A stretch of 64,000 bases of DNA from Cognaticolwellia beringensis (GCF_002076895.1 NZ_CP020465.1:1550001-1614000), one strand, 5' to 3'. Shown: positions 1-8,973, counted from the stretch's first letter. Made by a program: numbers and translations. The notes: a model not told the origin generated them from the letters alone.

Positions 1-1
1 G

Positions 2-76
2 AAAGCAGACTTAGCCATTATGAAAAGCCTGTCACCTGGTACACTAATAAATACTAATTTTAACCTCAACAGTTAG
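2..76 (+). other. Open frame running in from the left edge
   Basis: A plus-strand reading frame is open from the first bases to a TAG at 74-76 and could be the last 24 codons of an upstream gene. The translated tail is too short to recognise, and a chance open frame of this length is quite possible. The remaining bases up to 102 form the hemL leader; I see no convincing promoter there. Confidence 0.2.
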
Positions 77-102
77 GTTATGTTAACAACGAGTAGAACA
101 TT

Positions 103-1386
103 ATGACGAAAAATTCACAGCAATTATTTAATGAAGCCCAAGATGTTATTCCTGGTGGCGTAAACTCACCTGTACGCGCCTTTAATAGTGTTGGCGGCAC
201 ACCATTGTTTATCAAAAAAGCACAAGGTGCTTATATTTTTGATGCAGAAGATAAAAAGTATGTCGATTATGTTGGTTCATGGGGCCCAATGATTTTAGGT
301 CATAATCACCCAGCAATTCTCGAAGCCGTGATTGAAACTGCACAAAATGGTCTTAGCTTCGGTGCTCCCACTGAACTTGAAATAACCATGGCTGAAAAAG
401 TACGTGAAATTGTTCCATCAATGGAAAGATTACGTATGGTCAGCTCTGGCACTGAAGCAACCATGAGTGCCATTCGATTGGCACGTGGCTTTACCGGTCG
501 TGACAAAATATTAAAATTTGAAGGTTGTTATCACGGTCATGCTGACTCTTTACTGGTAAAAGCTGGCTCTGGCATGTTGACCATGGGCGTTCCAAGCTCG
601 CCTGGTATCCCAGAAGACGTTGCTAAGCACACCTTAACGGTCAGCTTTAACAATATTGATGAAGTAAAAGAAATTTTTGAAAAAATTGGTGATGAAATCG
701 CCTGTATTATTGTAGAACCCGTCGCGGGTAACATGAACTGTATTCCTCCGGTTGCCGGTTTCTTGGAAGGATTACGCGATATTTGTGATCAGTATAATAG
801 CGTCTTAATTTTTGATGAAGTCATGACAGGGTTTCGTGTGGCATTAGGCGGTGCACAAGCGCATTACAACATAGTGCCAGATTTAACTACGTTAGGTAAA
901 GTAATTGGTGGTGGTATGCCGGTTGGTGCTTTTGGTGGTAAAAAAGAAATCATGGACTACATTGCGCCTGTTGGTCCGGTTTATCAAGCCGGTACGTTAT
1001 CAGGCAACCCTATTGCTATGGCAGCGGGTTTAGCGTCATTAACCGAGCTTTGTAAGGGAAATAAGCATCAACAACTTAGCGATGCAACAGAAAAGCTTGC
1101 GATGGGTTTAAAAGCCGCCGCAGAGCGTAATGGCGTTTCATTAGCGATTAATTATGTGGGTGCTATGTTTGGATTCTTCTTCACCGAGGAAGAAAATATT
1201 ACTTGTTTTGCACAAGCAACTGCCTGTGATGGCGATAAGTTCAATCGCTTCTTTCATTTGATGTTAGAAGAAGGTGTTTACCTTGCTCCCTCATCATTTG
1301 AAGCAGGCTTTGTATCAACTGCACATGGCGATGCAGAAATTGAATTTACCTTAGCTGCAGCAGATCGTTGTTTCGCTAAACTATAA
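103..1386 (+). CDS. hemL: Glutamate-1-semialdehyde 2,1-aminomutase
   Basis: This cytoplasmic PLP enzyme converts glutamate-1-semialdehyde to 5-aminolevulinate in the C5 route of tetrapyrrole (heme, siroheme) synthesis. The 427-residue length is normal for the family. The N-terminal [11 protein letters not shown] motif, the substrate-loop [15 protein letters not shown] near 114-128, the YHGHADSLL segment near 143-151, the [13 protein letters not shown] segment near 236-245 and the Schiff-base lysine K266 in [17 protein letters not shown] are all present. It is monocistronic and convergent with sspB across a bidirectional terminator. Identification is secure. Confidence 0.97.
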   Translation: MTKNSQQLFNEAQDVIPGGVNSPVRAFNSVGGTPLFIKKAQGAYIFDAEDKKYVDYVGSWGPMILGHNHPAILEAVIETAQNGLSFGAPTELEITMAEKVREIVPSMERLRMVSSGTEATMSAIRLARGFTGRDKILKFEGCYHGHADSLLVKAGSGMLTMGVPSSPGIPEDVAKHTLTVSFNNIDEVKEIFEKIGDEIACIIVEPVAGNMNCIPPVAGFLEGLRDICDQYNSVLIFDEVMTGFRVALGGAQAHYNIVPDLTTLGKVIGGGMPVGAFGGKKEIMDYIAPVGPVYQAGTLSGNPIAMAAGLASLTELCKGNKHQQLSDATEKLAMGLKAAAERNGVSLAINYVGAMFGFFFTEEENITCFAQATACDGDKFNRFFHLMLEEGVYLAPSSFEAGFVSTAHGDAEIEFTLAAADRCFAKL

Positions 1387-1411
1387 ACGTTTTTATTAGT
1401 TTTCGAGCAAC

Positions 1412-1443
1412 AAAAAAAGGTAAGCATAATGCTTACCTTTTTT
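1412..1443. terminator. Bidirectional intrinsic terminator, hemL/sspB
   Basis: A perfect 10-bp stem (AAAGGTAAGC at 1416-1425 with GCTTACCTTT at 1431-1440) with a 5-nt loop lies between A- and T-runs. It can terminate hemL on the plus strand and sspAB on the minus strand. Confidence 0.85.
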
Positions 1444-1463
1444 AATATCTAAACTTTAACGGC

Positions 1464-1949
1464 TTAGTCTTGTTTGTTTTTTACAACCGACAGGCTAGGC
1501 TTTTTCGCTTTTGATGCTTGAGCACTTTTCTTTTCACCTGAAGTTTTCACTTTGCTGTCTACTGCTTTCACTGAAGACATTTTCGCAGGTGCTTTTTCTG
1601 GTGCTTCAACAATATCACCTTGCTCAGGATGCTCTATCGCTAGCGATGTACCAGCACCATTTTCTTTAGCATAAATAGCGCCAACAGCGCCATAAGGCAC
1701 GCTCATATTTTCAAGCTTACCGCCAAAACGCGCACTAAGTTCGATTGTATCTTCACCCATTGCAATACTACCAACAGCGGATAAAGAAACATTTAACACG
1801 ATTTGACCGTCATTAACATAAGACATTGGCACCATAACACCATAAACATTCACATCAACAACAATGTAAGGTGTTAAACCATTATCAGAAATCCAGTCAT
1901 AGAAAGCCTTAACAATATAAGGCTTAGTTGATGTCATATCGCTTGTCAT
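1464..1949 (-). CDS. sspB: ClpXP protease specificity-enhancing factor
   Basis: SspB is the adaptor that binds ssrA-tagged polypeptides from stalled ribosomes and delivers them to ClpXP. The N-terminal substrate-binding domain (about residues 6-115) shows the family pattern TSTKPYIVKAFYDWISDNG and a later SARFGGK segment. A flexible linker rich in K, S and A follows, and the C-terminal LSVVK resembles the short ClpX-binding tail of the family (LRVVK in E. coli). The gene lies 11 bp downstream of sspA on the same strand, the usual sspA-sspB arrangement. A start at the second Met is possible, since MTST also begins a good N-terminus. Confidence 0.93.
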   Translation of the reverse strand: MTSDMTSTKPYIVKAFYDWISDNGLTPYIVVDVNVYGVMVPMSYVNDGQIVLNVSLSAVGSIAMGEDTIELSARFGGKLENMSVPYGAVGAIYAKENGAGTSLAIEHPEQGDIVEAPEKAPAKMSSVKAVDSKVKTSGEKKSAQASKAKKPSLSVVKNKQD

Positions 1950-1960
1950 GAGTTAGATCT

Positions 1961-2602
1961 TTAAACCGGTGCGCCAAAGCGAAGTTCACGCTCGGACTCA
2001 GTTAATGACGCTTGAAAAGACTCACGTTCAAATACTTTTAACATGTAAGATTTTAGTTCTTTAGAACCTTGACCTTCTAACTCAATACCCATCACAGGTA
2101 AGCGCCATAATAGCGGAGCCAAGTAACAATCGACTAAACTGAACTCTTCACTCATAAAGTAAGGTGCTTCATTCAAAATAGGAGCAACACTAAGTAAGCT
2201 TTCTTTCAATTCTTGACGCGCTTTTGCTGCTGCATCGGCTGGTCCGTTATAGATAGTTTTAGCTAAGCTGTACCAGTCTTGCTCAATACGATGCATCATT
2301 AAGCGACTACGACCACGAGACACAGGATAAACCGGCATTAGTGGTGGATGAGGAAAACGCTCATCCAAGTATTCGATAATAATTGAAGCTTCATATAATG
2401 CTAATTCGCGATCAATTAACGTAGGCACTGTTCCATAAGGATTTAAATCAAGTAAATCCTCAGGTAAATTGGCTAAGTCAACCAAATGGATGTCAACTCC
2501 GACACCCTTCTCTGCCAACACAATGCGGGTTTGATGACTATACATATCATCTGCATGCGAATATAAAGTCATAACAGAGCGTTTGTTTGCGGCTATGGCC
2601 AT
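1961..2602 (-). CDS. sspA: Stringent starvation protein A
   Basis: SspA is a glutathione-S-transferase-fold protein that binds RNA polymerase and affects transcription during starvation and acid stress. The 213-residue protein has an N-terminal thioredoxin-like domain (about 11-90, MTLYSHADDMYSHQTRIVLAEKG) and a helical C-terminal domain. It lacks an obvious catalytic GST residue, as expected for SspA. It leads sspB, and the pair sits downstream of petABC on the same strand, separated from it by a terminator. This neighbourhood is common in Gammaproteobacteria. Confidence 0.95.
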   Translation of the reverse strand: MAIAANKRSVMTLYSHADDMYSHQTRIVLAEKGVGVDIHLVDLANLPEDLLDLNPYGTVPTLIDRELALYEASIIIEYLDERFPHPPLMPVYPVSRGRSRLMMHRIEQDWYSLAKTIYNGPADAAAKARQELKESLLSVAPILNEAPYFMSEEFSLVDCYLAPLLWRLPVMGIELEGQGSKELKSYMLKVFERESFQASLTESERELRFGAPV

Positions 2603-2633
2603 AATGCCTCCAAAAAATTTTTAATTAAAAAAA

Positions 2634-2658
2634 CTAACAAAGGGGGCCAAAGCCCCCA
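2634..2658 (-). terminator. Terminator after petABC
   Basis: On the minus strand a GGGGGC stem closes on GCCCCC (2642-2657, 4-nt loop), followed by a T-rich stretch. It separates petC from sspA, so sspAB probably has its own promoter. Confidence 0.75.
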
Positions 2659-2699
2659 GTAATATCTAAAGTTTACACTGTTTTAAAGAACATTAATAA

Positions 2700-3398
2700 C
2701 TAGTGTACATCTCTCCAGTATTCTTTCTTCAGTAAATATGCAAAGAATAGCAGGATAAATAAGAAACCAATGACCCAATAACCTAAGTTTTCTCGCTCAA
2801 GTTTATTTGGCTCACCGGTGTATTCTAAGAAATTGGTTAAATCACGAGCAAACTCATCATATTCTTCGGTGGTCATCGATCCGCCAGTAGCCTCAGAAAG
2901 GTTACCATGCTCATCCATTGTACGAACACCTTGAAGATTTTGTAATACATGTGGCATACCAACATCTTTAAATACTTTATTGTTTACACCAAACGGGCGG
3001 CTTTCATCAGCATAGAAAGAACGCAAATAAGTGTAAATCCAATCAGGACTTCTAAAGCGTGCTTCAAGTGTTAAATCTGGTGGTGTGCTACCAAACCACT
3101 TAGCCGCTTCTTTGCCTGGCATAGTATTAGTAATATGATCGCCGACTTTTTCACCGGTATACATATAATTAGCCGCGCCATCTTGATCAGAGATACCAAG
3201 ATCTGCAAAAGTGCGATTGTAACGTTGATACTTTAATTCGTGACAAGCTAAACAGTTATTAATGTAAGCTTCAAAACCACGTTTTAGAGACTCTTTATCA
3301 CGTAAATCATTATTCGCTTTATCTAAGTCCATGCTAGGGCCAGCAGCTATCGCTAGCATTGGAAGCACAGCTAAAACTGCTAAAATAAATTTTTTCAT
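2700..3398 (-). CDS. petC: Ubiquinol-cytochrome c reductase, cytochrome c1
   Basis: Cytochrome c1 is the heme-c subunit of respiratory complex III and passes electrons from the Rieske protein to soluble cytochrome c in the periplasm. The 232-residue precursor has a signal peptide (about 1-19), the heme-attachment motif CLACH (C49, C52, H53), a plausible heme-ligand Met in NTMPGKEAAKWFG, and a C-terminal membrane anchor (about 207-224). The start overlaps the petB stop by 4 bp (ATGA), indicating translational coupling. It is last in petA-petB-petC. Confidence 0.96.
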   Translation of the reverse strand: MKKFILAVLAVLPMLAIAAGPSMDLDKANNDLRDKESLKRGFEAYINNCLACHELKYQRYNRTFADLGISDQDGAANYMYTGEKVGDHITNTMPGKEAAKWFGSTPPDLTLEARFRSPDWIYTYLRSFYADESRPFGVNNKVFKDVGMPHVLQNLQGVRTMDEHGNLSEATGGSMTTEEYDEFARDLTNFLEYTGEPNKLERENLGYWVIGFLFILLFFAYLLKKEYWRDVH

Positions 3399-4663
3399 TT
3401 TCCTGTCACCCTCTCTGGAACTGGCTGAGTTTTCTCGTTTTTACTGTAAATCCATATCGCAACGAAAAAGCCAAAGTAACCGAAACTGGCAATAGTACCA
3501 ATCATGTTATTTAGTGGGTTTGAAGGTAAAGTACCTAAAACACCTAAAATGATAAAACAAATAGCGAACTGAACAAGGTTTACCGTATGGGCAGTACAAC
3601 GGTAACGCAATGATTTAACCGTACCACGGTCGAACCAAGGCAACATGAACAATGCGATAATCGCACCAAACATACCTACAGCACCTAACAGCTTATCTGG
3701 AATAATACGTAAAATAGTGTAGAAAGGACCAAAATACCACACTGGAGCAATATGCTCAGGCGTTTTCAAGCCGTTAGCAGGTTCAAAGTTTGGCGCCTCA
3801 ATAAAGTAGCCACCACCTTCTGGCGCAAAGAACATAACACCACAAAATATAATCAAAAAGATCACTACAGCAACTAAATCTTTAACGGTGTAGTAAGGAT
3901 GGAAAGGTATCGCATCAACAATATCGTATTTCTTAGTATACTGCTCATGGAAAGTAAATTTACTTTGCTCTTCAGGAGGTACACTACCTTTTGGTTTTTT
4001 AATATTCGTGCCGTCAGGGTTATTTGAACCGACTTCATGTAGCGCTAAAATGTGTAAGAAAACTAACACAACTAACACTAATGGTAAGGCAATAACATGC
4101 AAGGCAAAGAAGCGATTTAGCGTTGCCCCGGATATAACATAATCACCACGAATCCACAGTGTTAAGTCATCACCGATAACAGGAATAGCGCCAAAAATAG
4201 AGATAATTACTTGCGCACCCCAATATGACATATTACCCCAAGGTAATAAGTAGCCCATAAAGGCTTCAGCCATTAGTACTAAGAAGATTAACATACCAAA
4301 TAACCACAATAATTCACGCGGTTTTTGGTAAGAGCCGTACATCATGCCACGGAACATATGCATATAAACAACAACAAAGAATGCAGAAGCACCCGTTGAG
4401 TGCATATAACGCAATAACCAACCGTAGTCGACGTCACGCATAATGTATTCTACAGAAGCGAAAGCACCATCGCCTGAAGGTTCATAATTCATTGTTAACC
4501 AAACACCGGTTAACAATTGGTTGACTAAAACAACACTCGCTAAAATACCAAATACATACCAAAAGTTGAAGTTCTTTGGTGCTGGGTATTGTGCGGCATG
4601 TTTATTCATCGCGTCCATTAAAGGTAGACGCTGTTCGATCCAAGCCATTAAGTTAGAAAACAT
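3395..4663 (-). CDS. petB: Ubiquinol-cytochrome c reductase, cytochrome b
   Basis: Cytochrome b carries the two b hemes and the quinol-oxidising (Qo) and quinone-reducing (Qi) sites of complex III. At 422 residues it is a full-length bacterial cytochrome b with eight predicted membrane helices. Visible family features are the heme-ligand histidines in helices two and four, LPWGNMSYWGAQV after helix three and the Qo-site PEW-like segment, here written PVWYFGPFY. Its ATG overlaps the petA stop by one base and its end overlaps petC by 4 bp, so the three subunits are translated together. Confidence 0.97.
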   Translation of the reverse strand: MFSNLMAWIEQRLPLMDAMNKHAAQYPAPKNFNFWYVFGILASVVLVNQLLTGVWLTMNYEPSGDGAFASVEYIMRDVDYGWLLRYMHSTGASAFFVVVYMHMFRGMMYGSYQKPRELLWLFGMLIFLVLMAEAFMGYLLPWGNMSYWGAQVIISIFGAIPVIGDDLTLWIRGDYVISGATLNRFFALHVIALPLVLVVLVFLHILALHEVGSNNPDGTNIKKPKGSVPPEEQSKFTFHEQYTKKYDIVDAIPFHPYYTVKDLVAVVIFLIIFCGVMFFAPEGGGYFIEAPNFEPANGLKTPEHIAPVWYFGPFYTILRIIPDKLLGAVGMFGAIIALFMLPWFDRGTVKSLRYRCTAHTVNLVQFAICFIILGVLGTLPSNPLNNMIGTIASFGYFGFFVAIWIYSKNEKTQPVPERVTGK

Positions 4664-5253
4664 TATGCTGCTCCTCCGGCTACACCAATTAATAATGTGT
4701 CATCAGTAGGAAATGAATGTTCAGGAACCATCAAGTTAGTTGGCGCCGGTACACTTTGGAAAACACGACCAGCCATGTCAAATTTTGAACCATGACAAGG
4801 ACAAAAGAAACCGTCTTTAACGCCTTCAACTTCTTGATCAAAGTCACCTTTGCGATAGGTAGGAGCACAACCTAAGTGAGTACATACGCCTAACGCCACT
4901 AAAAATTCAGGCTTAATAGAACGATATGCGTTAGTCGCATAAACCGGCTGTTGTGGCACTTCTGATTGTGGGTCTTTCAATTGGCCGTCATGTGCACTTA
5001 AACCAGAGAGTATTTCTTCTGTTCTACGTACCACATATACTGGCTTACCGCGCCATTCAGCACGAATTAATTGACCAGGCTCTATCTTACTTACATTGAC
5101 TTCAACCGGCGCACCTGCTGCTTTCGCACGCGCGCTAGGGTTCCAAGATCCAATGAAAGGCACAGCCACACCGACAACACCAACACCACCAACTACCGAA
5201 GTAGCCGCAGTTAAAAAGCGTCGACGGCTGTTGTTAACAGGCGCATTGCTCAT
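4663..5253 (-). CDS. petA: Ubiquinol-cytochrome c reductase, Rieske iron-sulfur subunit
   Basis: This is the mobile [2Fe-2S] subunit of complex III. Cluster-binding motifs are CTHLGC (C124, H126, C129) and CPCHG (C151, C153, H154). The N-terminus carries an arginine-rich Tat-like motif (SRRRFL, residues 9-14) before a single membrane anchor (about 18-36), as is usual for a Tat-exported Rieske protein. The 196-residue length is typical. It is the first gene of the petABC operon and follows a long leader with a candidate promoter at 5365-5393. Confidence 0.97.
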   Translation of the reverse strand: MSNAPVNNSRRRFLTAATSVVGGVGVVGVAVPFIGSWNPSARAKAAGAPVEVNVSKIEPGQLIRAEWRGKPVYVVRRTEEILSGLSAHDGQLKDPQSEVPQQPVYATNAYRSIKPEFLVALGVCTHLGCAPTYRKGDFDQEVEGVKDGFFCPCHGSKFDMAGRVFQSVPAPTNLMVPEHSFPTDDTLLIGVAGGAA

Positions 5254-5990
5254 TCAAACTCTCCAATTATTATCTAGCTAAAACAACATCACAGGACTAA
5301 GAAAGCTACCTAGTTACTGCGAAGATTGCTGATCGACTAAATCAACGACAAAAAAATTGTTCTGATAATAAAGAAAAGCCTTGTTTTTTACAAGGTAATT
5401 AAGCTTTTCAGTAAAGGTTTATGTAAAAAAAAGCCAATTATTCCAAGTTAATAGAAATTATTCGTATTTGTGGCTTTATTATCGAGTGAGCAGCTATTAA
5501 ATACAAAATAATTATAGCATGCCATTAGTCGTGAGGTGTGATGCCAATTGAAATAAACAATCCATCACTCTCAAGGGTCATAAATTCCCAGTATCTGTAT
5601 TGAATTTGCTTTAACATTTATGACGCTACAGCATTAGTAACAACAATTTCATTAATTAGAGGGCCTAGTTGATGCTTAGGAAAACAGCCAAATATAAGCT
5701 ATTTTTTAAGAAGTCGTTACTCAGGACAATAGGCTTCTACATGGTCTAATAAGGTGAATGTTTGCGACGTTAATAATTATATAAAAGCGCAGAGTGGGTT
5801 ATTTTAACTCGTAAAATTGAGCAAATAATTAGTGATATTGGTAATACTTAATTCGACTACTATCAATTTATGCTGAACGTCAAATCAATGTTTGTTATGA
5901 CCTTTGATAATGTCAGCAAACAAGGCTAAAAAATTGAACGTTATCATTTTTCACATTCATTAAGTCACGATATTCCGTAAATTCGGAGCA
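5254..5990. other. Long intergenic region, petA to rpsI terminator
   Basis: About 740 bp without a credible coding frame. It holds the candidate petABC promoter and is otherwise AT-rich. I saw no tRNA, repeat family member or strong hairpin apart from a weak 5-bp stem (CCTTG/CAAGG) at about 5379-5395 that overlaps the -35 box. A small RNA cannot be excluded. Confidence 0.5.
5365..5393 (-). promoter_or_regulatory. Candidate sigma-70 promoter for petABC
   Basis: On the minus strand a TTGTAA -35 box (5388-5393) is followed after 17 bp by a TATTAT -10 box (5365-5370). Transcription would start near 5357, giving a leader of roughly 100 nt before petA. Support is by pattern only. Confidence 0.4.
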
Positions 5991-6018
5991 AAAAAAAACC
6001 GGCATAAGCCGGTTTTTT
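5991..6018 (-). terminator. Terminator after rplM-rpsI
   Basis: AAACCGGC closes on GCCGGTTT around an ATAA loop. On the minus strand it is followed by a long T-run, right downstream of the rpsI stop. Confidence 0.9.
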
Positions 6019-6037
6019 AAATAACATAACGTAAATA

Positions 6038-6430
6038 TTAACGTTTTGAAAATTGTGGCTTTTTACGAGCCTTGTGTAAACCAACTTTCTTACGTTCAAC
6101 TTTACGAGCATCACGAGTAACGAAACCAGCATTACGTAGAGCACTACGTAAAGTTTCGTCAAACTCCATTAATGCACGAGTAATACCGTGACGAATTGCG
6201 CCAGCTTGACCAGAAATACCACCACCAGTTACAGTGATGTTAAAGTCAAACTTTTCTAACATTTCAACTAGGTCTAATGGTTGACGAACAACCATACGAG
6301 CCGTTTCACGACCAAAGTATACAGAAATGTCACGCTTGTTAATTGTGATTGCACCGTTACCAGCTTTCATGAACACACGAGCCGTTGAGCTCTTGCGACG
6401 ACCAGTACCGTAATATTGATTATCAGCCAT
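6038..6430 (-). CDS. rpsI: 30S ribosomal protein S9
   Basis: S9 is a small-subunit protein whose basic C-terminal tail reaches the P-site tRNA. The 130-residue product begins with the conserved [15 protein letters not shown] motif and ends in the positively charged tail [11 protein letters not shown], both hallmarks of bacterial S9. It starts 3 bp after the rplM stop on the same strand and is followed by a strong terminator, giving the conserved two-gene rplM-rpsI operon. Confidence 0.98.
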   Translation of the reverse strand: MADNQYYGTGRRKSSTARVFMKAGNGAITINKRDISVYFGRETARMVVRQPLDLVEMLEKFDFNITVTGGGISGQAGAIRHGITRALMEFDETLRSALRNAGFVTRDARKVERKKVGLHKARKKPQFSKR

Positions 6431-6433
6431 TGC

Positions 6434-6862
6434 TTAAAGCTCCAAAATTTGTGGTTGTTGTGCTGTATGTTTATGTTCAGTACCCGCGTAAACTTTAAGT
6501 TTACGGAACATTTCACGACCTAAAGGACCTTTAGGTAACATACCCTTAACTGCGAATTCAATCACGCGCTCTGGAGCTTTTTCGATTAGCTTTTCAAAGC
6601 TAATTTGCTTAAGACCACCAACAAATTCTGTATGCGAGTAGTAAATTTTACCCTTCGCTTTATTACCTGTTACTCTTACTTTCTCAGCATTGATAACAAC
6701 GATGTAATCGCCAGTATCTACATGAGGAGTATATTCTGCTTTATGCTTACCGCGTAAACGGCTTGCAATTTCAGTAGCGATACGACCTAAAGTTTTATTT
6801 TCGGCGTCCACTAAGAACCATTCGCGTTGTACGCTTTCTGGTTTAGCTACAAAAGTTTTCAT
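6434..6862 (-). CDS. rplM: 50S ribosomal protein L13
   Basis: L13 is an early assembly protein of the large subunit. Conserved segments include [34 protein letters not shown] and [19 protein letters not shown]. The ATG at 6862 gives 142 residues, the standard length, and starts with the family MKTF. A TTG four codons upstream keeps the frame but would add an unusual MGFL extension. The leader of about 150 nt carries a -10 box and a foldable region, suggesting autogenous control as described for L13 in E. coli. Confidence 0.98.
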   Translation of the reverse strand: MKTFVAKPESVQREWFLVDAENKTLGRIATEIASRLRGKHKAEYTPHVDTGDYIVVINAEKVRVTGNKAKGKIYYSHTEFVGGLKQISFEKLIEKAPERVIEFAVKGMLPKGPLGREMFRKLKVYAGTEHKHTAQQPQILEL

Positions 6863-6939
6863 TAAAAAACCCAATTATATAAATGTTACTTAAATAATAA
6901 CCTAAGAAAACCTTAAGTTATCCGTTAAAAGACTACGCT

Positions 6940-7022
6940 ATTGCCCCTTCGAGCATCGAGTCCGTTGCCAGTCCTCTGGAAAAAGAACAAGCTTTGTAAC
7001 GTAGGGAGGCCGGATTATACAG
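6940..7022 (-). promoter_or_regulatory. rplM promoter and structured leader
   Basis: On the minus strand a TATAAT -10 box lies at about 7015-7020 with a poor -35 region. The transcript that follows can close a CTACG...CGTAG pairing (about 7003-7007 with 6938-6942) around a small CCAG/CTGG hairpin (about 6972-6983). This resembles a ribosomal-protein leader and may be the L13 feedback site. The fold was judged by eye. Confidence 0.4.
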
Positions 7023-7100
7023 AACAATAACTTAAAGATCACGCCTATTTTTTAATCTTTTCTGTTTAAATTTGAAAACGGGTCAATAAACAATAATTAT

Positions 7101-8216
7101 CTAAGGCAAATGCTCACTGGCCAAATAACTATGTGACTGCATTTCTTGTAAGCGACTCAGACATCGCTTGAATTCAAATGTTAAGCGCCCCTCTAAATAC
7201 AAAGACTCTAAAGCGACTTCAGCTGAAATAATCAATTTAACATGGCGCTCATAAAATTCATCGACTAAGGCAATAAATCGACGCGTGCTATCATCATTAT
7301 CAACACCCATTTGTGTAACATTCGCCAATAACACTGTGTGGTATAAACGGCTTAGTTCCATATAATCACGCTGACTGCGCGCAGACTCACATAACGTAGA
7401 AAATTCAAAGTGCACCACGCCATCTGATTCCTGTACCGTCGTTAAAGGACGGTTATTAATGTTTATAACCTTACCTTTTTGACCTGCTTCAATCGACAGC
7501 TGCTGAAAGTAATGCATTAAGTTTTCTTCGGCTTGTTGGTCTAGCGGAAAATGAAAAATTTCAGCTTGCTCTAGCGTACGAAGTCGATAATCGACCCCAC
7601 TGTCAACGTTGATCACGTCACAGCATTCATTAATTAACTTTATTGCCGGTAAGAAGCGCTCTCGCTGTAAGCCATTACGATACAACTCATCTGGGATAAT
7701 ATTTGACGTAGCGACAAGCGTAACATTGTGGGCAAATAATTCTTCAAATAACGTCCCTAAAATCATTGCATCAGTAATATCTGAAACAAAAAACTCATCA
7801 AAACAAATAATGCACGTTTCATCAGCAAAACGCTTAGCAATAACTTTTAATGGATCAGATTGTCCCTGCAGAGATTTTAGTTCTTCGTGTACTCGGTGCA
7901 TAAAGCGATGAAAGTGCACCCGCATTTTATTTTTAAACGGTAAACAATCATAAAACGTATCAACAAGATAAGTTTTACCACGGCCAACACCCCCCCAAAA
8001 ATAAATACCTTTGATTATTCTTACCTCAGGCTTAGCTACCACTCTTTTCCAGCTATTTAATACTTTTTTAAAGCCAGTTACCGGCAATGGTTGGGTAATT
8101 AAGTCGTCATATAGGCGTTGTAGATTTTGAACCGCATTTTCTTGTGCTGCATCATAGTGAAAGTCATCGTGGGTTAAATCTTGTGTATACTTTCCAATTG
8201 GAGATAATTTAATCAT
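7101..8216 (-). CDS. zapE: Cell division ATPase ZapE (AFG1/YhcM family)
   Basis: ZapE is an AFG1-like ATPase that acts at the Z-ring under stress in E. coli. The 371-residue product has a Walker A motif GGVGRGKT at residues 75-82, a Walker B-like ICFDEFFVSD segment and a sensor-like VATSN motif, in the order expected for this AAA+ subfamily. It diverges from zapG, as in many Gammaproteobacteria, with an AT-rich palindrome in the shared promoter region. Identification is secure; the physiological role is taken from the E. coli homologue. Confidence 0.93.
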   Translation of the reverse strand: MIKLSPIGKYTQDLTHDDFHYDAAQENAVQNLQRLYDDLITQPLPVTGFKKVLNSWKRVVAKPEVRIIKGIYFWGGVGRGKTYLVDTFYDCLPFKNKMRVHFHRFMHRVHEELKSLQGQSDPLKVIAKRFADETCIICFDEFFVSDITDAMILGTLFEELFAHNVTLVATSNIIPDELYRNGLQRERFLPAIKLINECCDVINVDSGVDYRLRTLEQAEIFHFPLDQQAEENLMHYFQQLSIEAGQKGKVININNRPLTTVQESDGVVHFEFSTLCESARSQRDYMELSRLYHTVLLANVTQMGVDNDDSTRRFIALVDEFYERHVKLIISAEVALESLYLEGRLTFEFKRCLSRLQEMQSHSYLASEHLP

Positions 8217-8279
8217 TTAACAGCCGTTTAATTAGTACTAACTTAATTTTTTTATAGCGTTTACACAAACTACACTTGA

Positions 8280-8303
8280 AATATATTTATTTGCAAATAT
8301 ATT
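8280..8303. repeat. AT-rich palindrome between zapE and zapG
   Basis: AATATATTT at 8280-8288 is inverted exactly as AAATATATT at 8295-8303, with a 6-bp spacer. It lies between divergent genes and could be an operator or simply AT-rich symmetry. Confidence 0.4.
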
Positions 8304-8396
8304 CATTAGGAAAGTAGCGTGAAGCACGTTATATTAAATTGGATTGAAGGGTATTTTCTCTAATTTTTTCCATGAATACAATGAAGGTATAGAAAT

Positions 8397-8861
8397 ATGA
8401 ATGTTGTTTTAGGGCTTGGGCTATTTATCGTTGGTGCAATTGTCGGTTTTTTTGCTAACAGAACGCTTTTTTCATCGGCACAAGAAACACAAAAACTCGC
8501 TGCAAAAGCCAGTCAAAGTGAATCAGAGTTAGCACAATATAAACTTGATGTAGCAGAGCACCTTGAAAACTCAGCATCTTTGCTTGAGCAAATGAACAGC
8601 ACCTGCCAAGTAGCTATGGCTCAAATGGCGCAGAGCACCCAACTGTTGCAACAAGCAACACCTGAGAATATAGAGAACATGCCATTTTTCTCTAAAGAAA
8701 CGCAAGAACAATTGGCACAAACCGTGAATTTGCGACACAACAAAAATTTGCGAAAAAATGACGAAACATCGTCTGAGGCACCGTTAGACTATTCCGGTTC
8801 ACCAAGCGGATTGTTTGATGATAAGAAACATACTGTTACAAATGCTCAAACCAATAATTAG
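8397..8861 (+). CDS. zapG: ZapG / YhcB-family inner-membrane protein (DUF1043)
   Basis: This is a single-span membrane protein linked to cell division and envelope synthesis in E. coli. One N-terminal transmembrane helix (about residues 3-21, VVLGLGLFIVGAIVGFFA) is followed by a cytoplasmic coiled coil rich in Q, E and A (about 30-85) and a polar low-complexity tail, the standard DUF1043 layout. The 154-residue length fits. It is divergent from zapE and precedes degQ. The stop codon overlaps a GGAACT sequence that may be the -35 box of a sigma-E promoter for degQ. Confidence 0.9.
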   Translation: MNVVLGLGLFIVGAIVGFFANRTLFSSAQETQKLAAKASQSESELAQYKLDVAEHLENSASLLEQMNSTCQVAMAQMAQSTQLLQQATPENIENMPFFSKETQEQLAQTVNLRHNKNLRKNDETSSEAPLDYSGSPSGLFDDKKHTVTNAQTNN

Positions 8862-8889
8862 GAACTAATTTTTTTATTCCATGTCTTTA
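8861..8889 (+). promoter_or_regulatory. Candidate sigma-E promoter of degQ
   Basis: GGAACTA (8861-8867) is separated by 16 bp from TCTTTA (8884-8889). The E. coli sigma-E consensus is roughly GGAACTT, 16 bp, TCTGA, so the -35 box and spacing fit well and the -10 box partly. Genes of the degP/degQ family are classic sigma-E targets. Confidence 0.45.
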
Positions 8890-8899
8890 ATTGGGTGAT

Positions 8900-8941
8900 A
8901 GCAACAAGATTAATTAGCTAAAAAAATTTAATCTTGTTGCT
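8900..8941. repeat. Inverted repeat between zapG and degQ
   Basis: A perfect 14-bp inverted repeat (AGCAACAAGATTAA at 8900-8913 with its complement at 8928-8941) and a 14-nt loop form a strong hairpin in the degQ 5' leader. No T-run follows, so a simple terminator is unlikely; it could affect mRNA stability. Confidence 0.6.
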
Positions 8942-8973
8942 TATAAATACTTTAATTAGGAGTTTTCTGTTAT

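Noticed and set aside
306..734. Minus-strand frames inside hemL
   Set aside because: Shadow frames opposite a highly conserved gene, with no recognisable product.
5254..5990. tRNA or conserved small RNA in the long petA-rpsI gap
   Set aside because: No T-loop-like or other recognisable RNA signature was found by eye.
5965..6162. Minus-strand frame of 65 codons overlapping rpsI and its terminator
   Set aside because: It lies in another frame of the rpsI gene and reads through the terminator; its hydrophobic low-complexity product has no recognisable family.
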